Positions 16,292 to 26,219 are shown, counted from the stretch's first letter. The stretch: DNA of 64,000 bases from Gillisella taibaishanensis (GCF_001938985.1 NZ_MKIN01000020.1:372001-436000); one strand, 5' to 3'. Program-made: numbers and translations. The notes: generated by a model not told the origin, from the letters alone.

Positions 16292-17803
16292 ATGACCGGT
16301 ATTTTTAACTGGGTGACAGCGCTTACATTCGGCGTTTTGACGGCTCTCCCGGCAGGGGCAACCGAATTGCGCATCGGGCTTCAGGATGATGCCGATGTCC
16401 TTGATCCCGCCCAGTCGCGCACTTTCGTCGGTCGCATCGTCTACACCGCGATGTGCGACAAGCTCGTTGACGTCTCGCCGGATCTGAAATTCGTGCCGCA
16501 GCTTGCAACATCCTGGGCCTGGTCCGAGGACGGGAAGGTGCTGACCATGAAGCTGCGCGACGGCGTGAAGTTTCACGATGGCACCACGATGGATGCCGCG
16601 GCGGTGGTTGCCACGATTGAGCGCAACATGACGCTGCCTGAATCGCGCCGCAAGAGCGAGTTGGCCTCGGTCGAAAAGGTCGAGGCGTCGGCGCCGCTGG
16701 AAGTGAAGTTCACGCTGAAAAAGCCGGATGTTACCTTGCTTGCGCAGCTTTCCGACAGGGCAGGCATGATCGTTTCCCCGAAGGCCGCCAAGGAACTGGG
16801 TGCCAATTTCGGCTCCAAGCCAGTGTGCGCCGGACCATTTAAATTCGTTGAGCGCGTCCAGCAGGACCGCATCGTGCTCGAGAAGTTTCAGGATTACTGG
16901 AACAAGGATCAGATCTTTATCGATAAGGTGACCTATCTGCCGATCCCCGACAGCACCGTTCGGCTCGCGAACCTTCAAGCGGGCGATCTCGATCTGATCG
17001 AGCGGGTCGCGCCGACCGATGCTCCGGCCATCAAGGCCGATGCCAAACTGGCCTATGCTGACATTGTCGGGATCGGCAACCTTTCGATCTATGTCAATGT
17101 CGGCAATGGACCGAAGGCGGACAACCCTGTCGGTAAGGACAAGCGGTTGCGGCAAGCCTTCTCGCTTGCCATCGACCGCGATGCGCTGATGCAGATCGTG
17201 TTCGAAGGCACGGCCGTCAGCGGTAATCAGCCCTTCGCACCCAGCAGTCCTTGGTATGACAAGGCCCTTCCGGTGCCCGCACGCGACGTCGAAAAAGCCA
17301 AGGCCTTGGTGAAGGCAGCGGGCTATGACCGCGTTCCGGTGGAAATGCAGATCCCCAACAGCCCTGTCGTGCAGCAGACAATGCAGATCATCCAGTCGAT
17401 GGTGGCAGAAGCCGGCTTCGATGTGACGTTGAAGTCGACGGAATTTGCAACGCTGCTCGATGAGCAGACCCGTGGCAACTATCAGATGAGCCGCTCCGAC
17501 TGGTCGGGTCGGGTCGATCCGGACGGCAATATCCACCAATTCCTCACATGCAAGGGTGGCCTGAACGATACCAAATACTGCAATCCTGAAGTGGATACGT
17601 TGCTGAACGAAGCGCGCGCCTCGACCGACGACAGTGTCCGCAAGCAGAAATATGATGCGGCCGCCAAGATCCTCAACGACGATTTGCCGATGATCTATAT
17701 CGGCCATCAGTCCTGGATATGGGCGATGAAGAAAGGCGTCACCGGGTTCGTTGCGAACCCTGATGGCATGATCCGCCTCGTCTCCGTTAAAAAACAGGGC
17801 TAA
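16292..17803 (+). CDS. peptide ABC transporter substrate-binding protein (SBP_bac_5)
   Basis: 503 residues with a signal peptide (about 1-25, ending PAGATE) and the family-5 periplasmic solute-binding fold used for di-/oligopeptides, nickel and glutathione. Recognisable segments are DVLDPAQSRTFVGRIVYTAMCDKL, KFHDGTTMDAAAVVATIER, VNVGNGPKADN and the terminal region around residue 410 (WSGRVDPDGNIHQFL). ATG 16292 follows AGGAGAACAAG. First gene after the GntR regulator; two permeases, a GGT, a DUF1028 protein and a fused ATPase follow. The operon resembles the E. coli glutathione importer (gsiB role). Confidence 0.92.
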   Translation: MTGIFNWVTALTFGVLTALPAGATELRIGLQDDADVLDPAQSRTFVGRIVYTAMCDKLVDVSPDLKFVPQLATSWAWSEDGKVLTMKLRDGVKFHDGTTMDAAAVVATIERNMTLPESRRKSELASVEKVEASAPLEVKFTLKKPDVTLLAQLSDRAGMIVSPKAAKELGANFGSKPVCAGPFKFVERVQQDRIVLEKFQDYWNKDQIFIDKVTYLPIPDSTVRLANLQAGDLDLIERVAPTDAPAIKADAKLAYADIVGIGNLSIYVNVGNGPKADNPVGKDKRLRQAFSLAIDRDALMQIVFEGTAVSGNQPFAPSSPWYDKALPVPARDVEKAKALVKAAGYDRVPVEMQIPNSPVVQQTMQIIQSMVAEAGFDVTLKSTEFATLLDEQTRGNYQMSRSDWSGRVDPDGNIHQFLTCKGGLNDTKYCNPEVDTLLNEARASTDDSVRKQKYDAAAKILNDDLPMIYIGHQSWIWAMKKGVTGFVANPDGMIRLVSVKKQG

Positions 17804-17862
17804 TGCCCGCCGCCGCAGGGCAATGTCCTGCGGCGCCTCTCTATCTCCAGGAGGATGGCGGA

Positions 17863-18810
17863 ATGTCTGTCTATATCGGAAAACGCCTGCTGGTTGCGAT
17901 CCCGACCCTGCTGGTCATCTCGATCTTCGTGTTTTCCTTGCAGAAACTTCTGCCGGGAGATCCCATTCTTGCCATGGCGGGAGAGGAACGCGATCCGGCC
18001 GTGCTGGAGTTGCTCAGGGAAAAATACCATCTGAACGATCCGATCCCGCTGCAATATGTGCGCTGGCTTGGCGGTGTCGCCACCGGTGATCTCGGCATTT
18101 CGCTACGCACCAATCAGCCGGTGACGGAACTGATCGCGGAGAAGCTGCCGGTGACGATCCAGCTTGCCATAATGGCGATGATCTTTGCCATCGTGATCGG
18201 CATTCCCGCAGGCATCATTGCGGCTGTCAAGAAGAACACGGCGATCGATTATATCGCCAGCATTCTGGCGCTGTCGGGTCTGTCCGTTCCAAATTTCTGG
18301 CTCGGGATCATGCTGATCCTGCTGGTTTCAGTCAAACTCGGATGGCTGCCGGCCTCTGGCTACGAGTCGTTTTTCGTCGATCCCGTCCGCTCGCTGCAGA
18401 CGATGGTCATGCCGGCTTTCGTGTTGGGCAATGCGTTGGCCGCGACCCTCATGCGCCACACGCGCTCAGCGATGTTGGGCGTCTTGTCTGCGGACTATAT
18501 CCGCACGGCCCGTGCCAAGGGTCTGTCGCCGAGCGAAGTCGTTCTTTCTCACAGTTTTCGCAATGCATTGCTGCCGGTGGTGACGCTGACTGCGCTGCTG
18601 TTCGGGGAACTGCTCGCCGGTGCCGTGCTGACGGAACAGATCTTCACCATTCCCGGCTTCGGCAAACTCATCGTCGATGCCGTCTTCAATCGCGACTATG
18701 CCGTCGTTCAAGGCGTTGTCATGTGTACGGCGGTGGGCTTTATTCTCATGAACCTGATTGCCGATGTCCTTTATGTGCTTCTCAATCCGCGCCTTAGGGC
18801 AAGCCTATGA
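17863..18810 (+). CDS. peptide ABC transporter permease, DppB/GsiC type
   Basis: 315 residues with six predicted membrane segments. The first (residues 9-30, LLVAIPTLLVISIFVFSLQKL) is followed by the typical DppB periplasmic segment LLPGDPILAMAG. The inner-membrane permease loop that contacts the ATPase is ADYIRTARAKGLSPSEVVLSHSFRNAL. The ATG at 17863 follows GGAGGATGGCGGA; a longer frame from 17803 would begin within the stop of the preceding gene. Its stop overlaps the start of the second permease by four bases (ATGA), indicating translational coupling. Confidence 0.94.
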   Translation: MSVYIGKRLLVAIPTLLVISIFVFSLQKLLPGDPILAMAGEERDPAVLELLREKYHLNDPIPLQYVRWLGGVATGDLGISLRTNQPVTELIAEKLPVTIQLAIMAMIFAIVIGIPAGIIAAVKKNTAIDYIASILALSGLSVPNFWLGIMLILLVSVKLGWLPASGYESFFVDPVRSLQTMVMPAFVLGNALAATLMRHTRSAMLGVLSADYIRTARAKGLSPSEVVLSHSFRNALLPVVTLTALLFGELLAGAVLTEQIFTIPGFGKLIVDAVFNRDYAVVQGVVMCTAVGFILMNLIADVLYVLLNPRLRASL

Positions 18811-19682
18811 GTGCGCTCGATCCATCCATTTCAGGTGTAACCGATACCAGCCAGAACAGCCGCGCCTGGCGCAAGCTAAAGGCCAGCCGCAGCGCGCTTG
18901 CGGGTCTGGTCATCATCGGCTTTTTCGTGGCGCTTGCCTTATCTGCGCCGCTTCTGCCGATACCGGATCCTGTTGCGACAAGCTGGTCGGCCATTCGCAA
19001 GGCGCCGTCTGCGGCCCATTGGTTCGGCACGGACGATCTTGGACGCGATATCCTGTCGCGGATGATTTGGGGCGCGCGGGCCTCGCTGATGGCCGGTATT
19101 TTCTCGGTCAGCCTGGCCGTCGTCATCGGCGTGCCCTTTGGCATCCTCGCCGGCTATTTCGGCGGCTGGGTGGATCTGGTGATCTCGCGGATCACGGAAG
19201 CGCTGCTCGCCATGCCGTTCCTGATCATGGCGATCGCGCTTGCCGCTTTTCTGGGGCCGAGCCTGACCAATGCGATGATCTCGATCGGCCTATCGGCCAT
19301 GCCCATCTTCGTGCGGCTGACGCGCGGTCAAGTGATGGCGGTCAAGCAGGAGGATTTTGTCGAGGGCGCGCGATCCGTCGGGCTCGGGCATGTCGATATC
19401 ATGGCCCGTTATATCCTGCCGAATGTGATGGCTCCGATCATCGTGCAGGCGACCTTGACTGTGGCGACGGCGATCATTGCTGAAGCCAGCCTTTCCTTCC
19501 TCGGTTTGGGGCAACAGCCACCGGCCGCCAGTTGGGGTTCCATGTTGAATGTCGCGAAGAATTTCCTGAGCCAGGCGCCCTGGATGGCCATGTGGCCCGG
19601 TGCCGCGATTTTCCTCGTCGTTATCGGATTCAATTTGCTGGGAGACGGCCTGCGCGATGCGCTGGACCCGCGAGAGCACTGA
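18807..19682 (+). CDS. peptide ABC transporter permease, DppC/GsiD type
   Basis: 291 residues with an N-terminal cytoplasmic tail, a first membrane segment near 32-52, and five further segments. The DppC signature HWFGTDDLGRDILSRMIWGAR lies at about 70-90, and the coupling-helix loop is EDFVEGARSVGLGHVDIMARYILPN. It pairs with the preceding permease to form the heterodimeric membrane channel of a peptide importer. The start overlaps the previous stop (ATGA). GGT follows 19 bases after its stop. Confidence 0.94.
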   Translation: MSALDPSISGVTDTSQNSRAWRKLKASRSALAGLVIIGFFVALALSAPLLPIPDPVATSWSAIRKAPSAAHWFGTDDLGRDILSRMIWGARASLMAGIFSVSLAVVIGVPFGILAGYFGGWVDLVISRITEALLAMPFLIMAIALAAFLGPSLTNAMISIGLSAMPIFVRLTRGQVMAVKQEDFVEGARSVGLGHVDIMARYILPNVMAPIIVQATLTVATAIIAEASLSFLGLGQQPPAASWGSMLNVAKNFLSQAPWMAMWPGAAIFLVVIGFNLLGDGLRDALDPREH

Positions 19683-19700
19683 TTTGCAAAGGTGAGAACC

Positions 19701-21485
19701 ATGACTGATTTTACCACTCGTCCCGAAATCCTCGGCACTTTCGGTGTCGTTACGTCGACGCATTGGATCGCCTCTGCCGTTGGCATGAGCATTCTGGAAA
19801 AGGGCGGCAATGCCTTCGATGCCGCTGTCGCGACCGGTTTCGTGCTGCAGATCGTCGAGCCGCATCTGTGCGGTCCGGGCGGTGACATGCCAGCGGTGAT
19901 TTATTCGGTAAAGAAGGACAAGGTGGAAGTTATCTGCGCCCAGGGGCCGGCACCGGCAGGCGCCACCATCGATCATTACACGGCGGAAGGGCTGAAGCTC
20001 ATCCCAGGCGACGGGTTGCTGGCAACCGTCATTCCTGGTGCCTTCGACGGCTGGATGCTGATGCTGCGGGACTACGGCACCATGAGCGTGCGCGAGGTTC
20101 TGGAGCCCGCCATCTATTATGCCGAACAGGGGCATCCCGTGCTGCCGCGGGTTTCCGCGACCATCAAGGGCCTCCAGCATTTCTTCGAGACCGAATGGCC
20201 GACATCCTTCGAGACCTGGTTGCCGGGCGGCAGTGCCCCGGAACCCCATGCCAATTTCAAAAACCCTGTTTTGGCGGACACCTGGAAGCGGATCGTGTCT
20301 GAAGCGGAAGCCAAGTCGGGACGTGACGAGCAGATCGAAGCGGCCCGCGATGCCTTTTATCGTGGCTTCGTGGCGGAAGCGATCGAGCGCTACCTCAAGA
20401 CGGCAGAGGTGATGGATGCGAGCGGAAGCCGCCACAAGGGTGTGCTGACCGCCGATGACATGGCCAATTGGCAGGCAACTGTCGAAGCGCCGCAGACCTA
20501 TGATTATCACGACTGGACGGTGGCCAAGACCCCTGCCTGGGGCCAGGGTCCTGTGCTGCTGCAATCCTTGGCGCTGCTGAAGGGCTTCGATCTTGCTGCG
20601 ATGGACCCGTCCGGCCCGGATTTCGTCCATCACGTCGTCGAGGCGATGAAACTCGCCTTCGCAGATCGGGAAGTCTACTACGGCGATCCCGAATTTGCGC
20701 AGATCCCGACGCAGTCGTTGCTGGGTGACGCCTATAACGACGAGCGCCGAAAGCTGATCGGTGCTGAGGCATCCTTCGAGCTGCGGCCGGGCGTGCTGCC
20801 GGGCTATGAACACCAGCATGCCCTGACGATGGCGATGCTCTCGGAATTTTCCGGCAAGGGTGCCGTCTATGAACCGACCATGGCGCATCTGTCGGAAAAG
20901 AAGGGCGATACTGTCCATATCGATGTGATCGACCGCTGGGGCAATATGGTGTCGACCACGCCGTCCGGCGGATGGCTGCAATCGTCACCCGTCATCCCCG
21001 GTCTCGGCTTCCCGTTGAATTCGCGTGCGCAGATGTTCTGGCTGAAGCCGGGGCTGCCGACCTCGCTGGAGCCCGGCAAGCGTCCCCGCACGACGCTCAC
21101 GCCTTCGCTGGCCCTCTATCAAGGCAAACCGACACTTGCTTTCGGCACGCCGGGTGGCGATCAGCAGGATCAATGGCAGTTGCCCTTTTTCCTGCGCTAT
21201 GCGCACCACGGAAAGAACCTGCAAGCCGCCATCGACATGCCGCTGTTTCACACGACGCATTTCCCCGGCTCTTTCTATCCCCGCACATCCGAGCCAGGCC
21301 ATATCATGGTCGAAGCCGGATTTGGCGATGCCACCATCGCCGAGTTGCGCCGCCGTGGTCATCAGGTGACGGTTGCTGAAAACTGGAGCGTTGGTCGCCT
21401 GACCGCCGCCCGCCGTGATGCCGATGGCCTGCTGCGCGCCGCTGCCACGCCGCGCCTGATGCAGGCCTATGCCGTAGGACGCTGA
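19701..21485 (+). CDS. gamma-glutamyltransferase family protein, leaderless
   Basis: 594 residues of the gamma-glutamyltranspeptidase Ntn-hydrolase family. The autoprocessing and nucleophile threonine is T404 (GDTVHIDVIDRWGNMVSTTPSGG region), with GKRPRTTLTPSLAL and GTPGGDQQDQWQL later in the small subunit. These enzymes cleave gamma-glutamyl bonds in glutathione and its conjugates. Classical GGTs are secreted, but this one starts MTDFTTRPEILG with no signal peptide, so it should act in the cytoplasm on peptides brought in by the adjacent importer. ATG 19701 is preferred to a GTG at 19692. It lies inside the ABC operon between permease and DUF1028. Confidence 0.9.
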   Translation: MTDFTTRPEILGTFGVVTSTHWIASAVGMSILEKGGNAFDAAVATGFVLQIVEPHLCGPGGDMPAVIYSVKKDKVEVICAQGPAPAGATIDHYTAEGLKLIPGDGLLATVIPGAFDGWMLMLRDYGTMSVREVLEPAIYYAEQGHPVLPRVSATIKGLQHFFETEWPTSFETWLPGGSAPEPHANFKNPVLADTWKRIVSEAEAKSGRDEQIEAARDAFYRGFVAEAIERYLKTAEVMDASGSRHKGVLTADDMANWQATVEAPQTYDYHDWTVAKTPAWGQGPVLLQSLALLKGFDLAAMDPSGPDFVHHVVEAMKLAFADREVYYGDPEFAQIPTQSLLGDAYNDERRKLIGAEASFELRPGVLPGYEHQHALTMAMLSEFSGKGAVYEPTMAHLSEKKGDTVHIDVIDRWGNMVSTTPSGGWLQSSPVIPGLGFPLNSRAQMFWLKPGLPTSLEPGKRPRTTLTPSLALYQGKPTLAFGTPGGDQQDQWQLPFFLRYAHHGKNLQAAIDMPLFHTTHFPGSFYPRTSEPGHIMVEAGFGDATIAELRRRGHQVTVAENWSVGRLTAARRDADGLLRAAATPRLMQAYAVGR

Positions 21486-21488
21486 GCC

Positions 21489-22247
21489 ATGACCTGGTCG
21501 ATCGTTGCGCATGACGTCAAAACCGGCCATCTGGCCGTAGCGGTTGCCAGCCGCTTTTTCGCCGTCGGCTGTGCTGTGCCGCATTTGCGCGGCCGGGTCG
21601 GCGCTATTGCCACCCAGGCTTTTGTCAGTCCGCTTTACGGGACGGACGGTCTTGCCCTGTTGAGTGAGGGGAAGGCACCGGACGAGATCATTGCCACCTT
21701 GACCGGCCGTGATGACGGCAGCCAGCAACGACAGATGCATCTGATCGATGCGCAGGGGCGCAATGCCGCCTTTACCGGAGACAAATGCATCGACTGGGCG
21801 GGCCATCTGGTCGATGATAACGTTTCCGTTGCCGGTAACATGCTGGCCGGTCCGCAGGTGATCGAAAAGACGTTGCGGGCCTATCACGATCTGGCAGAGG
21901 CGCCCTTTGCCGAGCGACTTCTCGGTGCAATGGAAGCGGGGGAGGCGGCGGGCGGCGACAAGCGCGGCAGGCAATCGGCAGCCTTGGTGATCTATCGGGA
22001 TCAGGATTACCCGTGGCTTCGGATCAATGCCGATGATCACGCAGATCCGCTGCAGGAACTCTGGCGGCTCTATAGCGTGGCGCAGGAACGGTATCTGCAT
22101 GTGGCCGAGACGATGCCGACGCGGCAGAACCCGCATGGCATGATCGATCGGTCGCATATCGACCGCAAAATCGCAGAACTGGAGGCCGAACGGATTGCCG
22201 CTGGCCGGCCCTCCGCATCAGACGCAACACCACCGGTGACCCCATGA
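21489..22247 (+). CDS. DUF1028 family protein (Ntn-hydrolase-like)
   Basis: 252 residues matching DUF1028: start MTWSIVAHD, followed by GHLAVAVASRFFAVG, GAIATQAFVSPLYG and GNMLAGPQVIEKT. The family has an N-terminal-nucleophile hydrolase-like fold; removal of Met1 would expose Thr2, consistent with that mechanism, but no activity is assigned to the family as far as I know. It begins three bases after the GGT stop and overlaps the ATPase start by four bases, so it is tightly embedded in a gamma-glutamyl/peptide uptake operon and is probably a second peptide or amide hydrolase in the same pathway. Confidence 0.9.
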   Translation: MTWSIVAHDVKTGHLAVAVASRFFAVGCAVPHLRGRVGAIATQAFVSPLYGTDGLALLSEGKAPDEIIATLTGRDDGSQQRQMHLIDAQGRNAAFTGDKCIDWAGHLVDDNVSVAGNMLAGPQVIEKTLRAYHDLAEAPFAERLLGAMEAGEAAGGDKRGRQSAALVIYRDQDYPWLRINADDHADPLQELWRLYSVAQERYLHVAETMPTRQNPHGMIDRSHIDRKIAELEAERIAAGRPSASDATPPVTP

Positions 22248-24064
22248 CAAGCAGACCGATCCTGTCCGTCAAAAATCTCACGACATCCTTTCTGGTCGAC
22301 GGCCATTGGAAGCCCGTGGTGCGAAACATTTCCTTCGATGTTGCCGCCGGCGAAACCGTGGCAATCGTCGGCGAATCCGGCTCCGGCAAAAGCGTCACAT
22401 CGCTGTCGATCATGCGGCTGCTGGCCGCCAATGCCAGCCGTATGGAGGGCCAGATCCTCCTCGACGGACGCGATCTCGCTGCATTGTCGGAAAAGGAGAT
22501 GCGTGGCGTACGCGGCAACGACATGGCGATGATTTTCCAGGAGCCGATGACGTCGCTCAATCCGATCTTCACCATCGGCCGCCAGATTTCCGAAGTGCTG
22601 ACACGCCATAAAGGCATGAACGCCGCCGAGGCGCGCAGCGAGACGGTCCGCCTTCTGGAGAAGGTCCGCATTCCCAACGCCAAAAGTCGATTCGACGACT
22701 ATCCGCACCAGTTTTCCGGTGGCATGCGTCAGCGGGTGATGATCGCCATGGCGCTGGCGTCAAAGCCGAAATTGTTGATTGCTGACGAGCCGACCACGGC
22801 CCTTGATGTTACGATCCAGGGCCAGATCCTCGACCTGATCAAGGTGCTGCAGCAAGAAGAGGGCATGTCCGTCCTGTTCATCACCCATGACATGGGCGTG
22901 GTTGCCGAGATTTCCAACCGCACAATCGTGATGTTGCGGGGCGAAGCCGTGGAAACCGGGGCAACGGAAGCAATTTTCAATCGCGGTCAGCACCCTTATA
23001 CGCGCGCGCTGTTGTCGGCGGTGCCAAAACTAGGGTCTATGGCAGGCCGCCGGCTGCCAATGCGCTTTCCCACCGTGGATATTGCGACGGGTGTTTCCGT
23101 CGAGCCATCCGAAGAGCGGGATACGGTCGCAAAAAAGGGGCCGATCCTCGAGGTGAAAAACCTGGTGACGCGCTTTGCGATCCGCTCCGGGCTGTTCAGC
23201 CGGCAGACGGGCGCCGTCCACGCGGTCGAAAATGTGTCTTTCGATCTGCGCGCAGGCGAGACGCTGGCGCTGGTCGGAGAGTCCGGCTGCGGCAAGTCCA
23301 CCACCGGCCGCTCCATTATGCGGCTGATAGAGCCGATGGCCGGTCAGGTGATGCTTGACGGTTACGACGTGCGCAGCCTGAGGGGGGCGGATCTCAGGCG
23401 GATGCGCAAGAGCATCCAGATGATCTTCCAGGACCCGTTCTCAAGCCTCAATCCGCGCATGACTGTTGGTGCGGCGGTGGCGGAGCCTTTCATCAAGCAT
23501 AAGCTTGGGACGCGCCAACAGGCACGTGAAAAGGCCGCAGACCTGCTTGAGCGCGTCGGACTGTCCAGCGCGATGATGAACCGCTATCCGCATGAGTTTT
23601 CGGGCGGGCAGCGCCAGCGTATCGCGATTGCCAGGGCGCTCTCGCTCGATCCGAAAGTCATTGTCGCCGATGAAAGCGTTTCAGCCCTTGATGTGTCGAT
23701 CAAGGCGCAGGTCTGCAATCTTTTGCTCGACCTGCAGGAAAGTCTCGATCTCGCCTTCCTGTTCATCAGCCACGACATGGCAGTGGTGGAGCGGGTCAGC
23801 CACCGTGTTGCGGTTATGTATCTCGGCGAAATCGTCGAGATCGGACCTCGCGCATCGGTTTTCGAGAACCCGCAGCATCCCTATACAAAAAAGCTGATCG
23901 CTGCCGTGCCGGTTCCCGATCCGGCGCGTCGCGGTGTTCGCCGGGGAATTTCCAACGACGAATTGAAAAGTCCTGTCAGACCGGTCGGTTACACAGTACC
24001 TGACCGCTCGTATCGTGAGGTATCAGCCGGCCACCTCGTGCAGATGGCTGATAGCGGTTTATAA
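22244..24064 (+). CDS. fused double ATP-binding protein of peptide ABC importer (GsiA-like)
   Basis: 606 residues with two complete nucleotide-binding domains. Walker A motifs are GESGSGKS (about 45-52) and GESGCGKS (about 346-353). Signature motifs are FSGGMRQRV and FSGGQRQRI. Walker B motifs are [12 protein letters not shown] and [12 protein letters not shown]. Each half ends with the peptide-importer C-terminal zone ([28 protein letters not shown]). Most Dpp/Opp systems use two separate ATPases; this fusion is the GsiA architecture of glutathione importers. Starts inside the end of the DUF1028 gene (ATGA) and is the last gene of the operon. Confidence 0.94.
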   Translation: MTSRPILSVKNLTTSFLVDGHWKPVVRNISFDVAAGETVAIVGESGSGKSVTSLSIMRLLAANASRMEGQILLDGRDLAALSEKEMRGVRGNDMAMIFQEPMTSLNPIFTIGRQISEVLTRHKGMNAAEARSETVRLLEKVRIPNAKSRFDDYPHQFSGGMRQRVMIAMALASKPKLLIADEPTTALDVTIQGQILDLIKVLQQEEGMSVLFITHDMGVVAEISNRTIVMLRGEAVETGATEAIFNRGQHPYTRALLSAVPKLGSMAGRRLPMRFPTVDIATGVSVEPSEERDTVAKKGPILEVKNLVTRFAIRSGLFSRQTGAVHAVENVSFDLRAGETLALVGESGCGKSTTGRSIMRLIEPMAGQVMLDGYDVRSLRGADLRRMRKSIQMIFQDPFSSLNPRMTVGAAVAEPFIKHKLGTRQQAREKAADLLERVGLSSAMMNRYPHEFSGGQRQRIAIARALSLDPKVIVADESVSALDVSIKAQVCNLLLDLQESLDLAFLFISHDMAVVERVSHRVAVMYLGEIVEIGPRASVFENPQHPYTKKLIAAVPVPDPARRGVRRGISNDELKSPVRPVGYTVPDRSYREVSAGHLVQMADSGL

Positions 24065-24233
24065 AACGCGCGGTCGGCGCAACGTTTTTCGCCTGCGGGA
24101 TGTGCCTTCAGCAACGGACGATCGCATCCGAGGCCGGCGGCAGTTGTTTCTTCAGTTCGATCGTTATTTCGTCTTCAATCCCGCAAGCTTCTCCGATCGC
24201 TGTCCAGTCGAGATGTCCGTTCAGGATCGGCGG

Positions 24234-26219
24234 CTAACTTCTCTCTGGAGGTGGTGTGTCTGATCTCTTTGCCCTGCTCCTTGGCATGTGCGGCGTCTTG
24301 TTCCAGAAGAATGGTTTCGTTTTGAGCTCGATCATTGCATTCCAGGCGGCAACCGATGTCATCAGCCAATAAATCGGAATGAATAGATAGCGGCGGCCGA
24401 TGCGGCGGCGTTCGAATTCGGTCATTGCTGCTCGGCCAAGAGCAAGGAAGATCAGATAGCTGCCGAGGATATTGACGAAATCAATCCAGAACATCGCGAG
24501 ATCGCGGATCGGGATGCCTCCGATGGGCGGCTCGATCATGTTGGCCAGCGTGACGCCTAAGAACAGCAACAGGGCAGGGTGGCTGAGCGATGACAGGAGC
24601 ATACCGCCGATCATCAGGTGAAAGACGGCGAAGGCGATCGGGCCCATTTCTGCCACGGCTCGACGCGGCGTGCGCATCACGATCAGCCAGGTCTGCAGCC
24701 AACCCTTGAACCAGCGACTGCGCTGTCCCAGCCAGATTCGGCCGTTGACGGGGGCATCCTCCAACGTATGCAGCGTTATGGTCTCGCAGCGATAGCCGGC
24801 TCGAAATAACCGCAGGCCGAGATCGGCGTCTTCCGTGACATTATAGGGATCCCACGCTCCGACATCCTTCAGGGCTTCGGTCCGGAAATGATTGGATGTC
24901 CCACCCAGTGGCAGCGGCAGGCGGTGCAGGGCCAACATCGGTAATATTCCGCGAAATAGCGCCGCATATTCCAGTGCAAACAGCCCGCTGATCCAGGATT
25001 CATCGCCATTGGCGATGATCAGCGGCGCCTGTAGGCACGCAACCTCAGGAGCGCTGGCCAGAAAATGGGCATAGGCCTGCTTGAGTTGAGCGGGATGGGG
25101 CCGGTCCTCGGCGTCGTAGAGCACGAGAAAATCGCCGCGGGCGCCGGATAGTGCGTAGGTCAGCGCCTTTGGTTTGGTCCGGGGTCCGACCGGTGGCGTC
25201 GCGATAACTTCGATATGGGCGGGCAGCGTCATCGACGCCAGCGCGCCCAGCGTCTCCAGATCGTCCGCTTCGCAGACCAGCTTGATATCCAGCCGAGCCG
25301 CCGGCCAGTCCAGCCTTTGCAGGCTCTCGATCAGTTGTGGGACCATGGCGCTTTCGCGGTAGAGCGCCACGAGAACCGTATAGACCGGCAGTTGCGCCGT
25401 CGCCGGCAAGAAGACCTGCTGCGCGAGGCCCGTGACCCGGTAGGCGAGAGTGACGGCGCGAAAGGCGAGCATCCATAGATAAAGCAACGAGGTCAGGATG
25501 TGGACGACAGCCAGCGCACCCGATCCGAAGATGGCGAGGCCCGTGATGGCTGCTGTGAGCAGCGAACCTAGCCAGAAGCCCTGCCGGCCGGTCAGAACCA
25601 TGCGGGCGGAAGACAGCGGTGCGGTCTCGAAGAGATGATTGGTTGTCTTTTCCACTCGCTGCAAGCTGCCCGCCTGCCAGACCGCTCCAGCCAAAGCGCG
25701 TGGCGTGGTCACCGCAAGCGAAGCTCTCAGGTCTGGCGCTTCGGTCACCCGTTTGTGCAGGGCGTCGATATGGCGGGCTTCCGGCACAATGACGGTGATC
25801 GGTGGACGGACCTTGTCATGCAACCGCAGCAGGCTTGGCCGGATCAACTGGCTGTCCATATGGTCGGAATAGAGAACCTGATCGATCGGCAGGGTCGCCA
25901 AGAATGGCAGTCCCAGATAACCGGCGAGCGCGCAGTAATAATCCTGCGCTTCCATACTTCCCGAGACCAACAATTCCTGCTCCATCGTGGAGCCATTCTC
26001 GATCGCTTGGCGCAACAATCTTGCGAGCAACGGCCTCTCCAGGCCAATCCCTCTCAGCACCTGCAATTCCTGACCGAAGCGAGTGCGGATGTCAGGAAAA
26101 GCCACCGCCGTCACAGAACCGCGCAAACGCTGCTGGCTCGATGCAGAGAAAAGCCCGGAATGGGATGAAAACGGCAAGGCGCGTTTCCATGGCGCAATTC
26201 CTTTGCTAAACAATGGCAC
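24234..26219 (-). CDS. GT2 glycosyltransferase with T2SS-E-like N-terminal domain
   Basis: 661 residues. The N-terminal 170 or so resemble the MshEN/GspE-N type domain (RFGQELQVLRGIGLERPLLARLLRQA; YYCALAGYLGLPF). Two membrane segments follow near 215-260, then a processive GT-A GT2 catalytic domain: VALYRES, DAEDRPHP (about 370), TEDADLGLRL, and QRSRWFKGW as the acceptor-side motif. Several C-terminal membrane segments follow. It probably polymerises or exports a polysaccharide. The first codon is GTG at 26219, only 30 bases from the divergent gene at 26250, and has no clear ribosome site; GTG codons near residues 36-39 are alternatives. Confidence 0.85.
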   Translation of the reverse strand: MPLFSKGIAPWKRALPFSSHSGLFSASSQQRLRGSVTAVAFPDIRTRFGQELQVLRGIGLERPLLARLLRQAIENGSTMEQELLVSGSMEAQDYYCALAGYLGLPFLATLPIDQVLYSDHMDSQLIRPSLLRLHDKVRPPITVIVPEARHIDALHKRVTEAPDLRASLAVTTPRALAGAVWQAGSLQRVEKTTNHLFETAPLSSARMVLTGRQGFWLGSLLTAAITGLAIFGSGALAVVHILTSLLYLWMLAFRAVTLAYRVTGLAQQVFLPATAQLPVYTVLVALYRESAMVPQLIESLQRLDWPAARLDIKLVCEADDLETLGALASMTLPAHIEVIATPPVGPRTKPKALTYALSGARGDFLVLYDAEDRPHPAQLKQAYAHFLASAPEVACLQAPLIIANGDESWISGLFALEYAALFRGILPMLALHRLPLPLGGTSNHFRTEALKDVGAWDPYNVTEDADLGLRLFRAGYRCETITLHTLEDAPVNGRIWLGQRSRWFKGWLQTWLIVMRTPRRAVAEMGPIAFAVFHLMIGGMLLSSLSHPALLLFLGVTLANMIEPPIGGIPIRDLAMFWIDFVNILGSYLIFLALGRAAMTEFERRRIGRRYLFIPIYWLMTSVAAWNAMIELKTKPFFWNKTPHMPRSRAKRSDTPPPERS

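Noticed and set aside
15857..17707. 616-codon antisense frame opposite the GntR and solute-binding genes
   Set aside because: Codon-position mirror of strong coding sequence; no recognised domain.
19290..20981. 563-codon antisense frame opposite the permease and GGT genes
   Set aside because: Low-complexity shadow composition and overlap with confident genes.
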